From Lineus longissimus (lineage: Eukaryota; Nemertea; Pilidiophora; Heteronemertea; Lineidae), in assembly GCF_910592395.1 (NCBI RefSeq), contig NC_088321.1, positions 10,726,001 through 10,790,000 of the forward strand: DNA of 64,000 nucleotides. The letters run 5' to 3'. The notes below the pieces were generated by a model that did no database searches, was not told the DNA's origin, and worked only from the letters and a program-made list of their open reading frames with translations. Shown piece by piece: positions 34,401-44,183 of this stretch. The position numbers were made by a program, and so were the translations under genes. How positions within the stretch are numbered: position 1 is the stretch's first letter; each line of letters starts with the position of its first letter.

Positions 34401-35488
34401 ATAAGCTTCCATTCCAACTTCCATCCCATCTATGCATTTCAAGGCCCCGAATCACTTGTAAGGCTCAAGGAGTATTAGTATTTCATTGGTTTACCCTTTA
34501 GCCGTTTACATAACCCATTCCGGACAGAAACCCAGGGAATGTTTACATTAGACTACTCGTAGTAAACGGGAAGCAAATATCTTATATGGAATCATAACAT
34601 CACAGGGTAGTTTAATATTTTTGCTGAAGATGTCACTACTGGGCGCTTCGGACTGGCAGTCGATTCTTGTTAATGTGTCAGAGATAATCATTTTCTATAA
34701 AATGTTGTAATTGTATAATGAAGTTGGGGCTACGGACTGACCAACTGACACCTTGATTGTAATCGTGCGATCATGTGTCACCTGAGCACCATTCTCCTGA
34801 AAAGGTGATATCACAAATACCCTGGTTCACATATGGCACAGAAAGTAATCCAGACATCATCATCATATCATTACCGGCGTCGTAACCCTATTGGATTTTT
34901 GCCGGAGGTATGGAGTCCACTATAGGCTACTGTCCACCTATGTAGGATCTTTTACTTGCCCTGGCATAGACACTCAGGTACAAGGGACCACGGCTTTTAG
35001 TCTCATCCGACAGACCCTCGAGTATTTCATACGTTAATGTACATAAGGGGGTCTCAGTGTCATTCTTCTTCTTAACCAACTTTGGTTACTTTATGTCAGA
35101 TGACACTTCATTGTATTAATCCATAATTTATATTCTTTTTGTTTTGCTTTAAGATAAAGAACTGGAGGATGAGGACATTTTCCAGGTTTCGGAAAGTGAT
35201 ACTGAAGTAGAGAAAACAGAGCAGGCAGCCATCAAGGCATTTGCTTCAAGGGTAACTTGCGGGCATATTTTGGCATTTGCCACTGGAGCAAGCGAGGTGC
35301 CCCCAATGGGATTTGAGCCAAGAGCTAACATCAGTTTTGTACATGATGACAGCAAAGTGCTTCCGTCAGCCAACACATGTGCCAATGAACTCAAGTTGTT
35401 TGTAAATGCTATGACAATTGCACCATATAGATTGTCAAGAGAGTTCTTGAAAGCTCTAATGAATGGTGCTGTTTTCAGCTTGGTGTAG
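25228..35488 (+). CDS. HECT-domain E3 ubiquitin ligase, G2E3-like invertebrate family (11 exons)
   Basis: Exons 25228-25395, 25880-26250, 26875-27032, 27405-27588, 28518-28565, 28970-29077, 29808-30085, 32176-32399, 33250-33447, 34056-34242 and 35154-35488 join in phase with GT..AG introns; 752 codons. The second half is a HECT domain: N-lobe GDISMTFGHDEAIEDAQDLG with GGPKREYFRLLL, then GKVLAMVVVLGGQAPAMF; C-lobe FATGASEVPPMGFEPRANIS and NTCANEL with the catalytic Cys. Such enzymes accept ubiquitin from an E2 on that Cys and pass it to substrate. The N-terminal half has no domain I recognise beyond similarity to related invertebrate proteins. Odd: exon 3 ends with in-frame TAA TGA (27026-27031), so either the allele is a pseudogene or the exon boundary differs. 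Start could also be the ATG at 25294. Confidence 0.85.
27226..27305 (+). repeat. Degenerate intronic repeat, copy 1
   Basis: Shares ATCTGATT..ACTTGGCCACCAGG..AAGTGAAAACCTA with 29105-29310 and 35505-35690. Oldest-looking of the three. Confidence 0.45.
27784..28482 (+). mobile_element. Helentron-like non-autonomous element (HINE-2)
   Basis: 700-bp copy with the 5' hairpin AGGCCCAAGGGCCT, inverted subterminal repeats GCTCAGCTGA/TCAGCTGAGC, a (GACA)n array near the 3' end and the terminal hairpin plus CTAAAAAA. It lies in an intron of the HECT gene, same orientation as the gene. No coding capacity. Confidence 0.75.
28381..28421 (+). repeat. (GACA)n microsatellite
   Basis: About ten GACA units at the standard HINE microsatellite position. 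Confidence 0.95.
29105..29310 (+). repeat. Degenerate intronic repeat, copy 2
   Basis: Starts near CTCACCATAGGGGAGTCTT, then CCTCGGACA..TTGGTTCCATCTGATTCTTG..GGCCAAAAGTGAAAAC. The same block order is seen at 35505-35690 (CTCACCTCAGGGGAGTCTT and onward). Confidence 0.55.
30205..32032 (+). mobile_element. Helitron-like insertion in HECT intron 7
   Basis: The 3' side has the stem-loop GCGATTCACACGAATCGC, a 7-base spacer, then CTAG and T, the classical Helitron 3' end. The 5' side has hairpins ATGCCC..GGGCAT and CTCAACGAAGTTGAG, but no clean TC start was found. A ~95-base block (30345-30440) with CCCTATCGATTTTGGG and GCCGCCAGGCC is repeated at 31528-31622, so a second insertion may lie between. 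Intron 7 is by far the longest of the gene, as this insertion would explain. No Rep/helicase gene. Confidence 0.45.
32408..32875. mobile_element. CCATGGATGG-rich MITE, Tc1/mariner-like
   Basis: TIRs of about 25 bases, CACAGGCAAAAGTGTCCATG on the left and the matching inverse CATGGAAACTTTTGCTTGTG on the right, flanked by TA (32406-32407, 32876-32877). The interior is full of CCATGGAT/ATCCATGG palindromes. It starts only eight bases after the end of HECT exon 8, leaving the donor GTATGG intact. Confidence 0.75.
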
Positions 35489-35504
35489 TCTGTATGTAAC
35501 ACCC

Positions 35505-35690
35505 TCTCACCTCAGGGGAGTCTTTCCCATACCACCGTGTCCATCGTCGTATCTGATTTCAAAAACAGTAGCACGTTTCTTAACTGTTAAAGCTAGGATA
35601 GGTAACCTCGGACACTGAATTTCGGTCCGATCTGATTCTTTACTTGGCCACCAGGGGCCAAATGTGAAAACCTAGAAAGAGATTTATTTT
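35505..35690 (+). repeat. Degenerate repeat, copy 3, after the HECT gene
   Basis: Same block order as 29105-29310 (GGGGAGTCTT, CCTCGGACA, ATCTGATTCTT, ACTTGGCCACCAGGGGCCAAA, GTGAAAACCTAGAAAG). Lies between the HECT stop and the Gypsy element. Confidence 0.55.
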
Positions 35691-35754
35691 CAATTTTTTA
35701 ATTGACTTTATTCGATATTTTGATTGTGAATTATATCCTGCCTCAAAGACACTG

Positions 35755-38700
35755 ATGTGCCGTGGAGAACAGATCATCTGCAGCAATGTACAGCAATACA
35801 GAGAACGACCTAGAGACGGGAAATGTTGCCGACTATTAATGACGTGTACAACCGTCGTGCCATCGTTGAGTAGACAGGTGGTTTTAACAACAAAGAAAGG
35901 CTCTGGTCAGAGAGGAAAATGGGCTGCAACCGAACCAGTCCAGACCATGAAGACAGCATCCCAATCAAAGCCAGGCATAATGATTGGACGATCCATCGTC
36001 GATGCAGAAGCGAAATTAGTCCCGATACCAGTTATCAACATGTCAGAAGATTCAATCGTGTTGGAAGCTGGAAAGACCATTGCCTTAATGTCAACACTGA
36101 ATAGCGTTCAGTCCTATCATATAGGATGTGAAAAACCTAACAAAGGGACATCTGGAAGACGTGATGCCAATGTAAGTAAAGATGAGAAGAACATCAGCGA
36201 TGAGGACGAACAAGAAGAGCCTCAGAAACACACGAAAGATGAAACGAAGTTACTCACCAGGGAATCGGCGACTGTCCAGCTGACATACATGGAGTACAGA
36301 GCGAGAGAGCTCTCCTCTGATGTCACGAACAGGTCGATTTCTCGGGGAAGTGAAATGGGAACCCAAGATTTGAGATGGTCTGATCAGCCATACGGAAAAT
36401 TCCGCGGGATTACCAGAAGTTTGCCGGTACGCCGGACCGAAAGGAGGGGATCAATGATGCCCGTAACTCCAGTTGTCTGTACTGGGACCTCTGAAATGTA
36501 CAACAATCATCATCGTCCTCAGATCTTTTGGACTTCGCGAATAAAGATGAAGAAGTGGAAAAACTCTCCAATGAATTACCTGAATCATTAAGGGACATGT
36601 TTACGAGAGGAACACTTCATTTGGTTGGTAATCAAATCATAAGACTAAAAGAATTGATATTACGACACATACCTTTATTTTCCAAATCTAAGTTAGACAT
36701 CGGAAAAGCCTCTGGTATTAAACACGCAATCGACACGGGAGATTCACTACCACTCAGCCAACCTCTAAGAAGGCTTCCATTACACCAGCAAGACGAAGCT
36801 GACAGGCAAGTTGAAGAAATGCTCGACGCTGGGGTCATTGAAAGGTCAATCAGTCCATGGAGCTGCGGCGTTGTGTTGGTTGAGAAGAAGGATGGAAGTC
36901 AGAGATTTTGTATCGATTTCAGAAGGTTGAATTGCGTAACAGTCAAAACGAACAGCGGATTACAAAGAATCGATTCACAACTAGACAGTCTTCAGGGCTC
37001 CAAATGGTTCAGTACACTCGACATCACGAGTGCGTATTGGAATGTGGAGATGGAGGAATCTTCAAGCGAAAAGACGGCCATCTCTACTAGATTGGGGCAC
37101 TTCCAATTCAAAAGAATGCCATTTGGGTTAGTAAACCCGGGTGCTACTTTCTCTCGACTCATGCAACATATCCTTGAAAGTTTGGAGTGGCACACCTGTT
37201 TGATATACCTCGACGACGTTGTTGCGATGGGAAAAGATTGCGAAAGCGCCATCGATAATCTGGACAAGATCTTTGCCAAGTTAGAAGCCGCAGGAGTCAA
37301 ACTGAAACCAAAGAAATGTCACCTCTTGCAGAAAGAAGTCGAGTTTTTGGGCCATTTAGTTACGGAAGATGGCATAGGCACTGCACCGGGAAAGATTGAA
37401 GCATTAAAGAACTGGCATATACCAACAAATCTTACGGAGGTGAAATCATTTTTGGGACTCGTAACATATTATAAGTCGTTCATACCGTCGTTTGGAGACG
37501 TCGCAAGGCCACTCTACAAACTCTCCAACGCTGATCAAGAATTTGATTGGACCCTGGAATGTGAGCAGTCTTTTGAAAAGTTAAAAGAGCTTTTGATATC
37601 CGTACCGATCCTAGGATACCCAAACAAGCACGGAAAGTTTATTTTAGACACGGACGCTTCAGGATATGCTTTGGGAGCTGTGCTCAGTCAGATGCAAGAT
37701 GGAAAAGAGAAAGTGATAGCTTATGCAAGTGAGACAATGTCCAACAGCGAAAAAAATTATTGTGTCACCCGACGAGAACTTTTGGCTGTGGTTATATTTG
37801 TTTGGAAATATCGCCATTACTTATATGGGAAGAAGTTCACTATTAGAACAGATCATAGCTGTCTTCAATGGCTTACGAACTTTAAAGAACCTGAAGGTCA
37901 GTTAGCTCGTTGGATCGAATACTTAGGGACATTTGATTTTGAGATCATCCACCGTAGCGGTAAACTCCATGGAAATGCTGATGCCTTATCAAGGATAACA
38001 TGTACCTACTACACTAATAAGAAATACGACTCCCCGTGCGTGAGACTGATCAATGATTCGACGACGACCTTCACTTTGGACAAACCCTTGTTAGCAGAGG
38101 CTCAGATGCAGACTGAACATTCTGGCCCACTCGAAGACGCTGCCCCAACCAAGATTAAATGGATTCCGAAACACTGGTACCAGAAACCTAGACCAGTCCG
38201 AAAGAAATGTAAACCGATCAGGAAAGTAGCTCAGATAAACATTGAAAGAGCGATCGAATGGTCTGATGATGTCCTTCATGAAGCACAAAGGTTTGAACCG
38301 GAGTTTCGTTGGATCATCAAGACAATGGAAGAAAACGAGAAAAAACCCTCCTGGGAGACTGTGTCATCGAATGGTGAAGGTGACAAGCACTATTGGTCTA
38401 TGTGGAATCAGTTACAGTTTAAAAATGGAGTGTTGTGCCAATGATATGAGTCGGATGACAGCAAGACACTGAAATTGAAACCACTTTTGCCGTCAGATTT
38501 TCGAGAGAAACTCTTTCACCATCTGCACAGTACTAGAACAGCAGCCCACCTTGGCATCCAGAAGACCTATGAGAAAGCCAAAGCAAGATTTTATTGGAAA
38601 AATATGAAGGACACCATGACTGATCTCTGTCGAAAATGTGACAAATGTGAATCAAGGAAGTCTCCACCACATAGAAACAAAGGACATCTTCAAACATATC

Positions 38701-39755
38701 TTGTAGGACTCCCCATGGAAAGAATTAGCACTGATATCTTGGGTCCACTTCCTATCACAGCCAGAAGGAATAAATATGTCATCTTAGTGGGTGATCATTT
38801 TACGAAATGGATAGAGGGTTATGCCCTTCCCAATCAAGAAGCTGTGACCGTAGTTAGGACTATCGTAAAATAATTTATTTGTCGATACGGCTCTTTCCGA
38901 CAGTTACATTCTGACCAAGGAACAAATTACGAGTTTAACCTGGTAAAAGAAGTATGCAAGATACTTGACATACAAAAGACAAGGACCACTCCAGCACACC
39001 CTCAATCCGATGGAATGATCGAACGCCAGAACCGAACTCTTTTAAACTCGTTGGCCATTATGGTCAAGAAAAATCAAAAGGATTGGGATCTACAGCTGCC
39101 GTTTGCCATGATGGCATATCGCACCGCAATACATAGCACCACAAAAGAAACCCCATATTACATGATGTTTGGAAGAGAAATGACCCTCCCCATAGACGTG
39201 TTGTACCGAAGCCCCGAAAAAGAAGAAGTCGAAGTCCATGAATACACCACAGATTTGCGCTCAAGACTTGAACGAGCATTTGAAGACGCGAGAGAACAGA
39301 TCGGAAATCAACATAAGAGGCAAAAGAGGACCTATGACCAAAGACATCATGGACGTCCCTTTAAGATCGGTGATTTTGTGTGGGTGTACAACCCGAAATA
39401 TAAGAAAGGTTTGACCACCAAATTGAGTTGCAACTGGAGCGGCCCGTATCTAGTTATAAAGAGACTTTCTGATACTGTTTATAGGATTCAAAAGAACAAA
39501 AATGTAGCCCCACGCGTAATCCATTACGATCGGTTGAAGTTGTATTTAGGAAATAAAGCAGAGCCTTGGCCAATCGTCGAGATTGTGCCGGAGATGTCAA
39601 CCGAGGTGTCAACCATCAGGGCCACCGGCTGGTGCGATCGCCGGATCGAATCAGCCGGCGAGGGAATCTGCTGCATACCGATCACAGAGCAGAGGAGTCA
39701 GCGGGGACAACAACTGTACACCTCAAGCCAGGGTTGCAGCTCAAACAGGGTCTAG
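35755..39755 (+). pseudogene. Gypsy 2 pol: protease tail, RT, RNase H, integrase
   Basis: The first frame (35755-36530) holds the protease C-terminal part and a charged linker, then shifts by one base near 36520. RT-RNase H follows with SPWSCGVVLVEKKDGSQRFC, MPFGLVNPGATF, active site LIYLDDVVA, then LDTDASGYALGAVLSQ and RTDHSCLQWL. An in-frame TGA (38442-38444) precedes the integrase zinc finger HLHSTRTAAHLG..CRKCDKCESRK. Integrase acids are D in ISTDILGPLP, D in LHSDQGTNYE and E in MIERQNRTLL, with an in-frame TAA (38871-38873) between the first and second. Chromo-like C-terminal part GDFVWVYNPKYKKGLTTKLS is present. Two stops and one shift make it inactive. Confidence 0.9.
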
Positions 39756-39830
39756 CAGCCGACCCGTATCAAGACCCAGCGGCCGACCCGAATCAAGACC
39801 CAGCGGCCAACCCGAATCAAGACCAGCTCC
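39754..39830 (+). repeat. Tandem repeat coding for Ser-Arg-Pro units
   Basis: Three to four units of about 24 bases (CCCGAATCAAGACCCAGCGG) in the Gypsy 2 tail region, reading SRPSGRPE/SRPSGQPE. Confidence 0.8.
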
Positions 39831-39983
39831 AGCTCGAAGAGGACCCCCTCCACGGGCACCTCCGACCCAGACGGTCGCGGTGGTGTTCCCACCAAGCTTA
39901 GATACACTAGTCGAGAGAACGGAGACGTCTCGTCGTGAAAGAGTGACCAGGGACGAAGGGGGATCGGAGCGCGTGATTGAGAC

Positions 39984-41103
39984 ATGGATTTTCAGGATTT
40001 AGTTATAATGAAGACATCCAACGAATTCAAGTGCAGAGACTGCGATAGGTCATTTAAAATCAACTGGGTCGTTGCAGCACCACCAACGTAACTCCTGTTC
40101 CCAACGCCTAAAGATGTCTAGATCAACAAAAGAGGACCGTTCACGAAGTAAACCAAAGACGAGATCGCCAGAATCAAAGAAAAGTTCACATTCAAAGCAA
40201 TTAAGAATGCACAGCACCGTGTCGCTGAAGGAGTTGACGTCCCTGTTCCCATCTTCCGCCGAAAACATCAGCGACATCGGGATTGAAACGGGAATAGCGA
40301 TTCACGACAGCGAATCGCCATCGGTACAATCTCAACCCCACCTTCTCGATCCTCCCATCATCATGGATCCAGCGGCGAGCGATCCCATAGTACCATCCGC
40401 AATATCACCGTCCCACCTACACGTTCCTCTCTTCGTCGTAGACTCAACAGCAAGCGACCCTATATTGGTACCCTCCACGATGTCTCCGGCTCCTCTCATT
40501 CCTTCCGTAATCATAGCTCCGACCCCCATCGACCAAACGATATCGCTCACTACATCCGACGCAAACCAAGAAGTCGCCACCATGGACGTTTCAACAGCCC
40601 CGGTAGAAGCAACGATTGTCCAGGATGTTCAACCGGATGTCCTGTCGGCATTGATACCAATGCAAACTGTATCGACACCAAGTACATGTTCCCCAAACTT
40701 ACTATCCGCAATTTTGGCAGATATCACGTCAACACACCACGATATGCAAGAAATTGCGGATCCTGTTGCGTCCCTGCCAGATATTTCTAGGATGTCACCA
40801 CCGCCTAGAGTTCTGCCTCCCTGCGATTTAAAGTCAAGATACAAAAGCGCAACTTATGATTTGAGTTCAACAGAAGCTTCGGACGACAAAGTCTATATTC
40901 CTAGATCCAGCGTGGTACGTGTATCGTCTTCCCCCTCGACCTTCGATCGCACCGTCCTGAATGTCATGTCTCCACCACCGAGGATACTTACGCCCCCTAG
41001 ACCGAAGATCCATTTGGATACACACATGCCGGTTCGTTATACAAAGACTACCATCACGGAGAAAGACAAGAAGACAGTCACGGAAACCTGGGAGTACCAG
41101 TGA
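39984..41103 (+). pseudogene. Gypsy 2 accessory ORF with C2HC zinc finger and Pro/Ser-rich body
   Basis: The ATG at 39984 starts MDFQDLVIMKTSNEFKCRDC. The finger FKCRDCDRSF..GSLQHHQRNSC needs a one-base correction in an A run near 40057. The rest (40072-41103) is a 343-codon frame rich in Ser, Pro, Thr and Asp, with repeated DPAASDPIVPSAISP-like and MSPPPRVLPP/MSPPPRILTP motifs, ending TITEKDKKTVTETWEYQ. A similar ending (RVTRDEGGSERVIETW) closes the preceding frame at 40002, suggesting an old duplication. The ORF sits between integrase and the polypurine tract, where some Gypsy elements carry env or other third ORFs. No signal peptide or membrane segment was seen, so it is not an envelope. 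Function unknown. Confidence 0.65.
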
Positions 41104-41242
41104 ACAACTTTGCGACCCTCTTTCGTAACGAACTCTTTTCCCCTTAAGTCTACTCATGTCTCCCCTTTAAATTTACCCGTCCCGCAATATTCAGAAATTT
41201 CCCTGTTTCAAATTCTACTGTGTCGAATTTGGTTGGGGGTAT

Positions 41243-41680
41243 TGTGGAATTCCTGTCAGGTAAATTTCCATATTTCCCCATCTATCTTTTTACCTATCTT
41301 TAGTGGACCCTCCATTAAACACCCTGGCCCTCTTCCATCTTTCCTTGAAACCTGTGTAGAGAAACTTAGGTATCTACCTGTTTCTTTTATCATCTTTTAT
41401 GGCCCCCTCCGATTTTCGACTCAGTAGAATAGATCACCTATTTAAGTAAATTTTGTGGAATACTTCTAGCTATGTGTCTTGTAATTCAATCTGACCGGAA
41501 CCTTGTTTGTCAGATTCGTACTTACCGCAATTTAAGTCAAAATCACAGCCCCTCCCCTATTTCAATTCCCTATGCATTGTAGTACTTTGTACTTTCAAAT
41601 TTTCGTGTACACCCTGTGTGTAGTTTACCGTGTACTTGGTGTACTGTGTTTATACATGTTATTCTGCATGCGTTTTGACA
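41243..41680 (+). repeat. Gypsy 2 3' LTR (end approximate)
   Basis: Starts TGTGGAATTCCTGTCAGG directly after a polypurine tract. The right end cannot be fixed without the 5' LTR. Confidence 0.6.
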
Positions 41681-41681
41681 G

Positions 41682-43200
41682 ATGTCAGAGTCGACTTCGG
41701 AGTTGAGGAAAGATCTTGGTCTAGAGGTCTTCATCACCGACGATTCTGCAACAGAGAGGGAGTCATTATAAAGTGTATGGCCAAGCGCTATGCTGCTATT
41801 ATGCATTTTCCACTTCCAGCAAGCTGTTTGGCGTTGGTTGTGGAATGCACGGCATGGAATCAATGACAATTACGATCGGCAAGCTTTGATGCATGCTGTG
41901 TTCGCAGTACTTTATGCCGAAACCGAAGAAAAAATGGAGGAGGCCGACAAAAAATTGCGCGCTGACCCTATCGCTGGAAAATACGAAAGATTCTTCGAAT
42001 ACTATAACACGCTCTACGGGAGGAGGCGAGAGTGGGCACTGTGCTTCAGAGCAAGTTTGCCTGTAAGAGGGCACCATGCAAACAATTACGTGGAAGCCGG
42101 GATACGTATTCTGAAGGAAAAGATATTCCAGCGTACGAAAGCATACAATCTCACTCAGATGTTCTATTTCATAACGGAAACATTAGAAATGTATCTGAAA
42201 AGAAGGCTTCTGTCCTGTGCCCTTCAACGAAACGACTATCATATTTCTGATAAATTCAAAGGTTTCGGAGGGGAGAAAATCGCAGACAGTGACGTTCAAA
42301 AGGTGTCGGAGTGGGAGTTCCTCGTGAAGAGTAAGACCCTGTAAAATGTTGTATACATGGTCGACCTCAAAGCAGGAATTTGCTCTTGTCCGAACGGGAC
42401 GAATGGAAAACTGTGTAAACACCAAGCGGGTGTTATTTTTCTGACAGGAAAAGAAGAGCACCCCAATGCGATTCCGACAACCTTTATGGGCCGAAAACTC
42501 TATGCCAGGCTTGCGCTCGGCCCGGAGAACACTAAAGAATCAGAATTTTTTGTATCACTTAACGAGAAGGTTGACGCGGGGACGAGGGGGATGAGTCTAG
42601 TGCAGAACATCAGGATACTAGTATCCAACCAGCAACCCCGAGCGATGGCTATGGCGAACAAAATGTTTCGGAGCTGCCACTTTCATCTTGCCAACCAACC
42701 GAAGAAACGTCGTCCCTCCAAAACCACCACCGAATAGAAAGTATGAAAAAAGAAAGTCTGGAAAATATCAGGATGGTAGTGTCGGACATTGAATATAGGC
42801 TTCAACATGGGGACCCAGACTTTATCAGCGGTGTGGGAAGTTTCTGCAATCAATATATGCAGACCTCATCGAATAACCACGTGTTCTCTACCCGAAAATT
42901 AGCGGGGATGCTGCACCAATTTGGTAAAGTAAAAATACGGAAGAGCAGCACCCAAAACAACAAACCGTGAGCAGAGAGGGAATTTCTTTTCAGGTAAACG
43001 TATTCACGTGAACGCGACAGGTTCAATGAGGCGGCGAGAGGGCATCACAAAAGGGAAAAGTGCAGTAAAGATGGGAAGGCCTCCTGGATCAAAAATCCAA
43101 AGGAAATGTGAAAAAGCTGTCATGCAACCAAGAAGGGTGCAAACTAAAATTCCCCATAGCATTTCATCGAGCGTGGTTGAGGCTAGGCAGAATGCAACTT
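41682..43200 (+). pseudogene. MULE transposase C-terminal half with SWIM zinc finger
   Basis: Begins just after an acceptor-like TTTTGACAG. A catalytic Asp lies in LEVFITDDSATERESL, then VWPSAMLLLCIFHFQQAVWR and WLWNARHGI, typical MULE. The SWIM finger is ICSCPNGTNGKLCKHQAGV (CxC..CxH). The basic tail KMGRPPGSKIQRK may bind DNA. In-frame TAA codons lie at 41769 (where a Lys is expected) and 42342, and there is a frameshift at about 42737 and another near 42970. The N-terminal half with the first catalytic Asp is missing. It lies directly against the Gypsy 2 LTR. Confidence 0.8.
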
Positions 43201-43265
43201 AAATCTTAAATGGCACTCAGCTCTAATGCCCATTACACACTTTTTACAACTGAGAAAAAGCATTT

Positions 43266-43357
43266 CAACACTGCGAAAAAAGAAAGTTTAGAGATTTAAA
43301 AATCTCTAAACTTTCTTTTTCGTAAAAATCTCTCAACTTTCTTTTTTCGCAGTGTTG
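43266..43357. repeat. 92-bp double hairpin (miniature foldback)
   Basis: CAACACTGCGAAAAAAGAAA at the left pairs with its inverse at the right over about 32 bases. An inner palindrome AAAGTTTAGAGATTT/AATCTCTAAACTTT lies within. It is probably a tiny MITE or an inverted tandem copy. Confidence 0.85.
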
Positions 43358-44183
43358 GAGCCTTCTCTTCTACCATGTTGGCCTTCTTGAGTGTTTTTTG
43401 ATACTGTTCAAATTTTGACAAAATTTCAAGGAAGATCCACCAAGGTTTTTTCTTCCTCATATTGTAATATTTCTTTCACAAAAGTGTATGAGGTTTGTTT
43501 AACACCAGTCAATACTGTTATAAAATGAAAAGAAATATTAAAAGTTTTGCGTTTTGGCATCATTATTAAACAGGGTGGCACAGTCAAGCCAGTCGCCCGC
43601 TCACGAAAGTAACAGCCTTTTAAACTTCCCGCGCTGAATACTTCATGTGAAGTCAACGCATCACGGCGCAAAAGGTGCATACTGCCCGTAAAATACCTAG
43701 GAACAAGGTACACAATGAAGATATGAAAGTAAACCTTGTCCACCCACTGCATCAAGCACGGGATAGGTCGATCTACGTACATTCTACATGCAATGACGAT
43801 GCTGCATAAATTATGCCATATATGGAAAACAAAATGGCCGCACCTGGTGTGAAAAAATAAATCGCGCCTGTTTGATGCTAAAGTCTCGCCCTCCAACAGT
43901 CTCCCGTGAGGAATCCCGAGATTTTATAGCCAATGAAGAGAGTTTTTACAGAGTGGTATTTGGCTGCCTTTGTTGTTGTCATTCCGAAGACCGTTTCTAA
44001 AACGCGCTGTGATTGGCTGAACGATACCACGTGTCATCAATGCGGCACTCTGATTGGTCAGAAAATTAAAATCCACGCACATCCGGGTTCTTGCAGATTG
44101 TAAACAACACTTGAAACAGTGATGTTTACTCTGTATTTCTGGTGAAATAATCAGAATTTCAACGTTTTTTCGGCGAATTTGAG
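43358..44183. other. Stretch without a recognised gene, probable 5' flank of the Mutator-like gene
   Basis: A minus-strand frame of 156 codons (43426-43896) has no recognisable motif and is probably chance. The last 80 bases are likely the 5' UTR of the following gene. Confidence 0.4.

Larger units (their letters stand above)
35755..41680 (+). mobile_element. Ty3/Gypsy element 2, 5'-truncated, with 3' LTR and extra ORF
   Basis: Order: end of protease, RT, RNase H, integrase, Pro/Ser-rich region, zinc-finger ORF, polypurine tract TTGGTTGGGGGTAT, then an LTR starting TGTGGAATTCC at 41243. Gag and 5' LTR are missing. With no second LTR the 3' limit is approximate; it lies before the MULE pseudogene at 41682. 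Confidence 0.85.

Noticed and set aside
39984-41103. Gypsy 2 third ORF as an envelope gene
   Set aside because: No signal peptide, membrane segment or furin-like site; a zinc finger is present instead.
43426-43896. Minus-strand ORF of 156 codons
   Set aside because: No recognisable motif, no splice or start context, AT-rich flank; likely chance.
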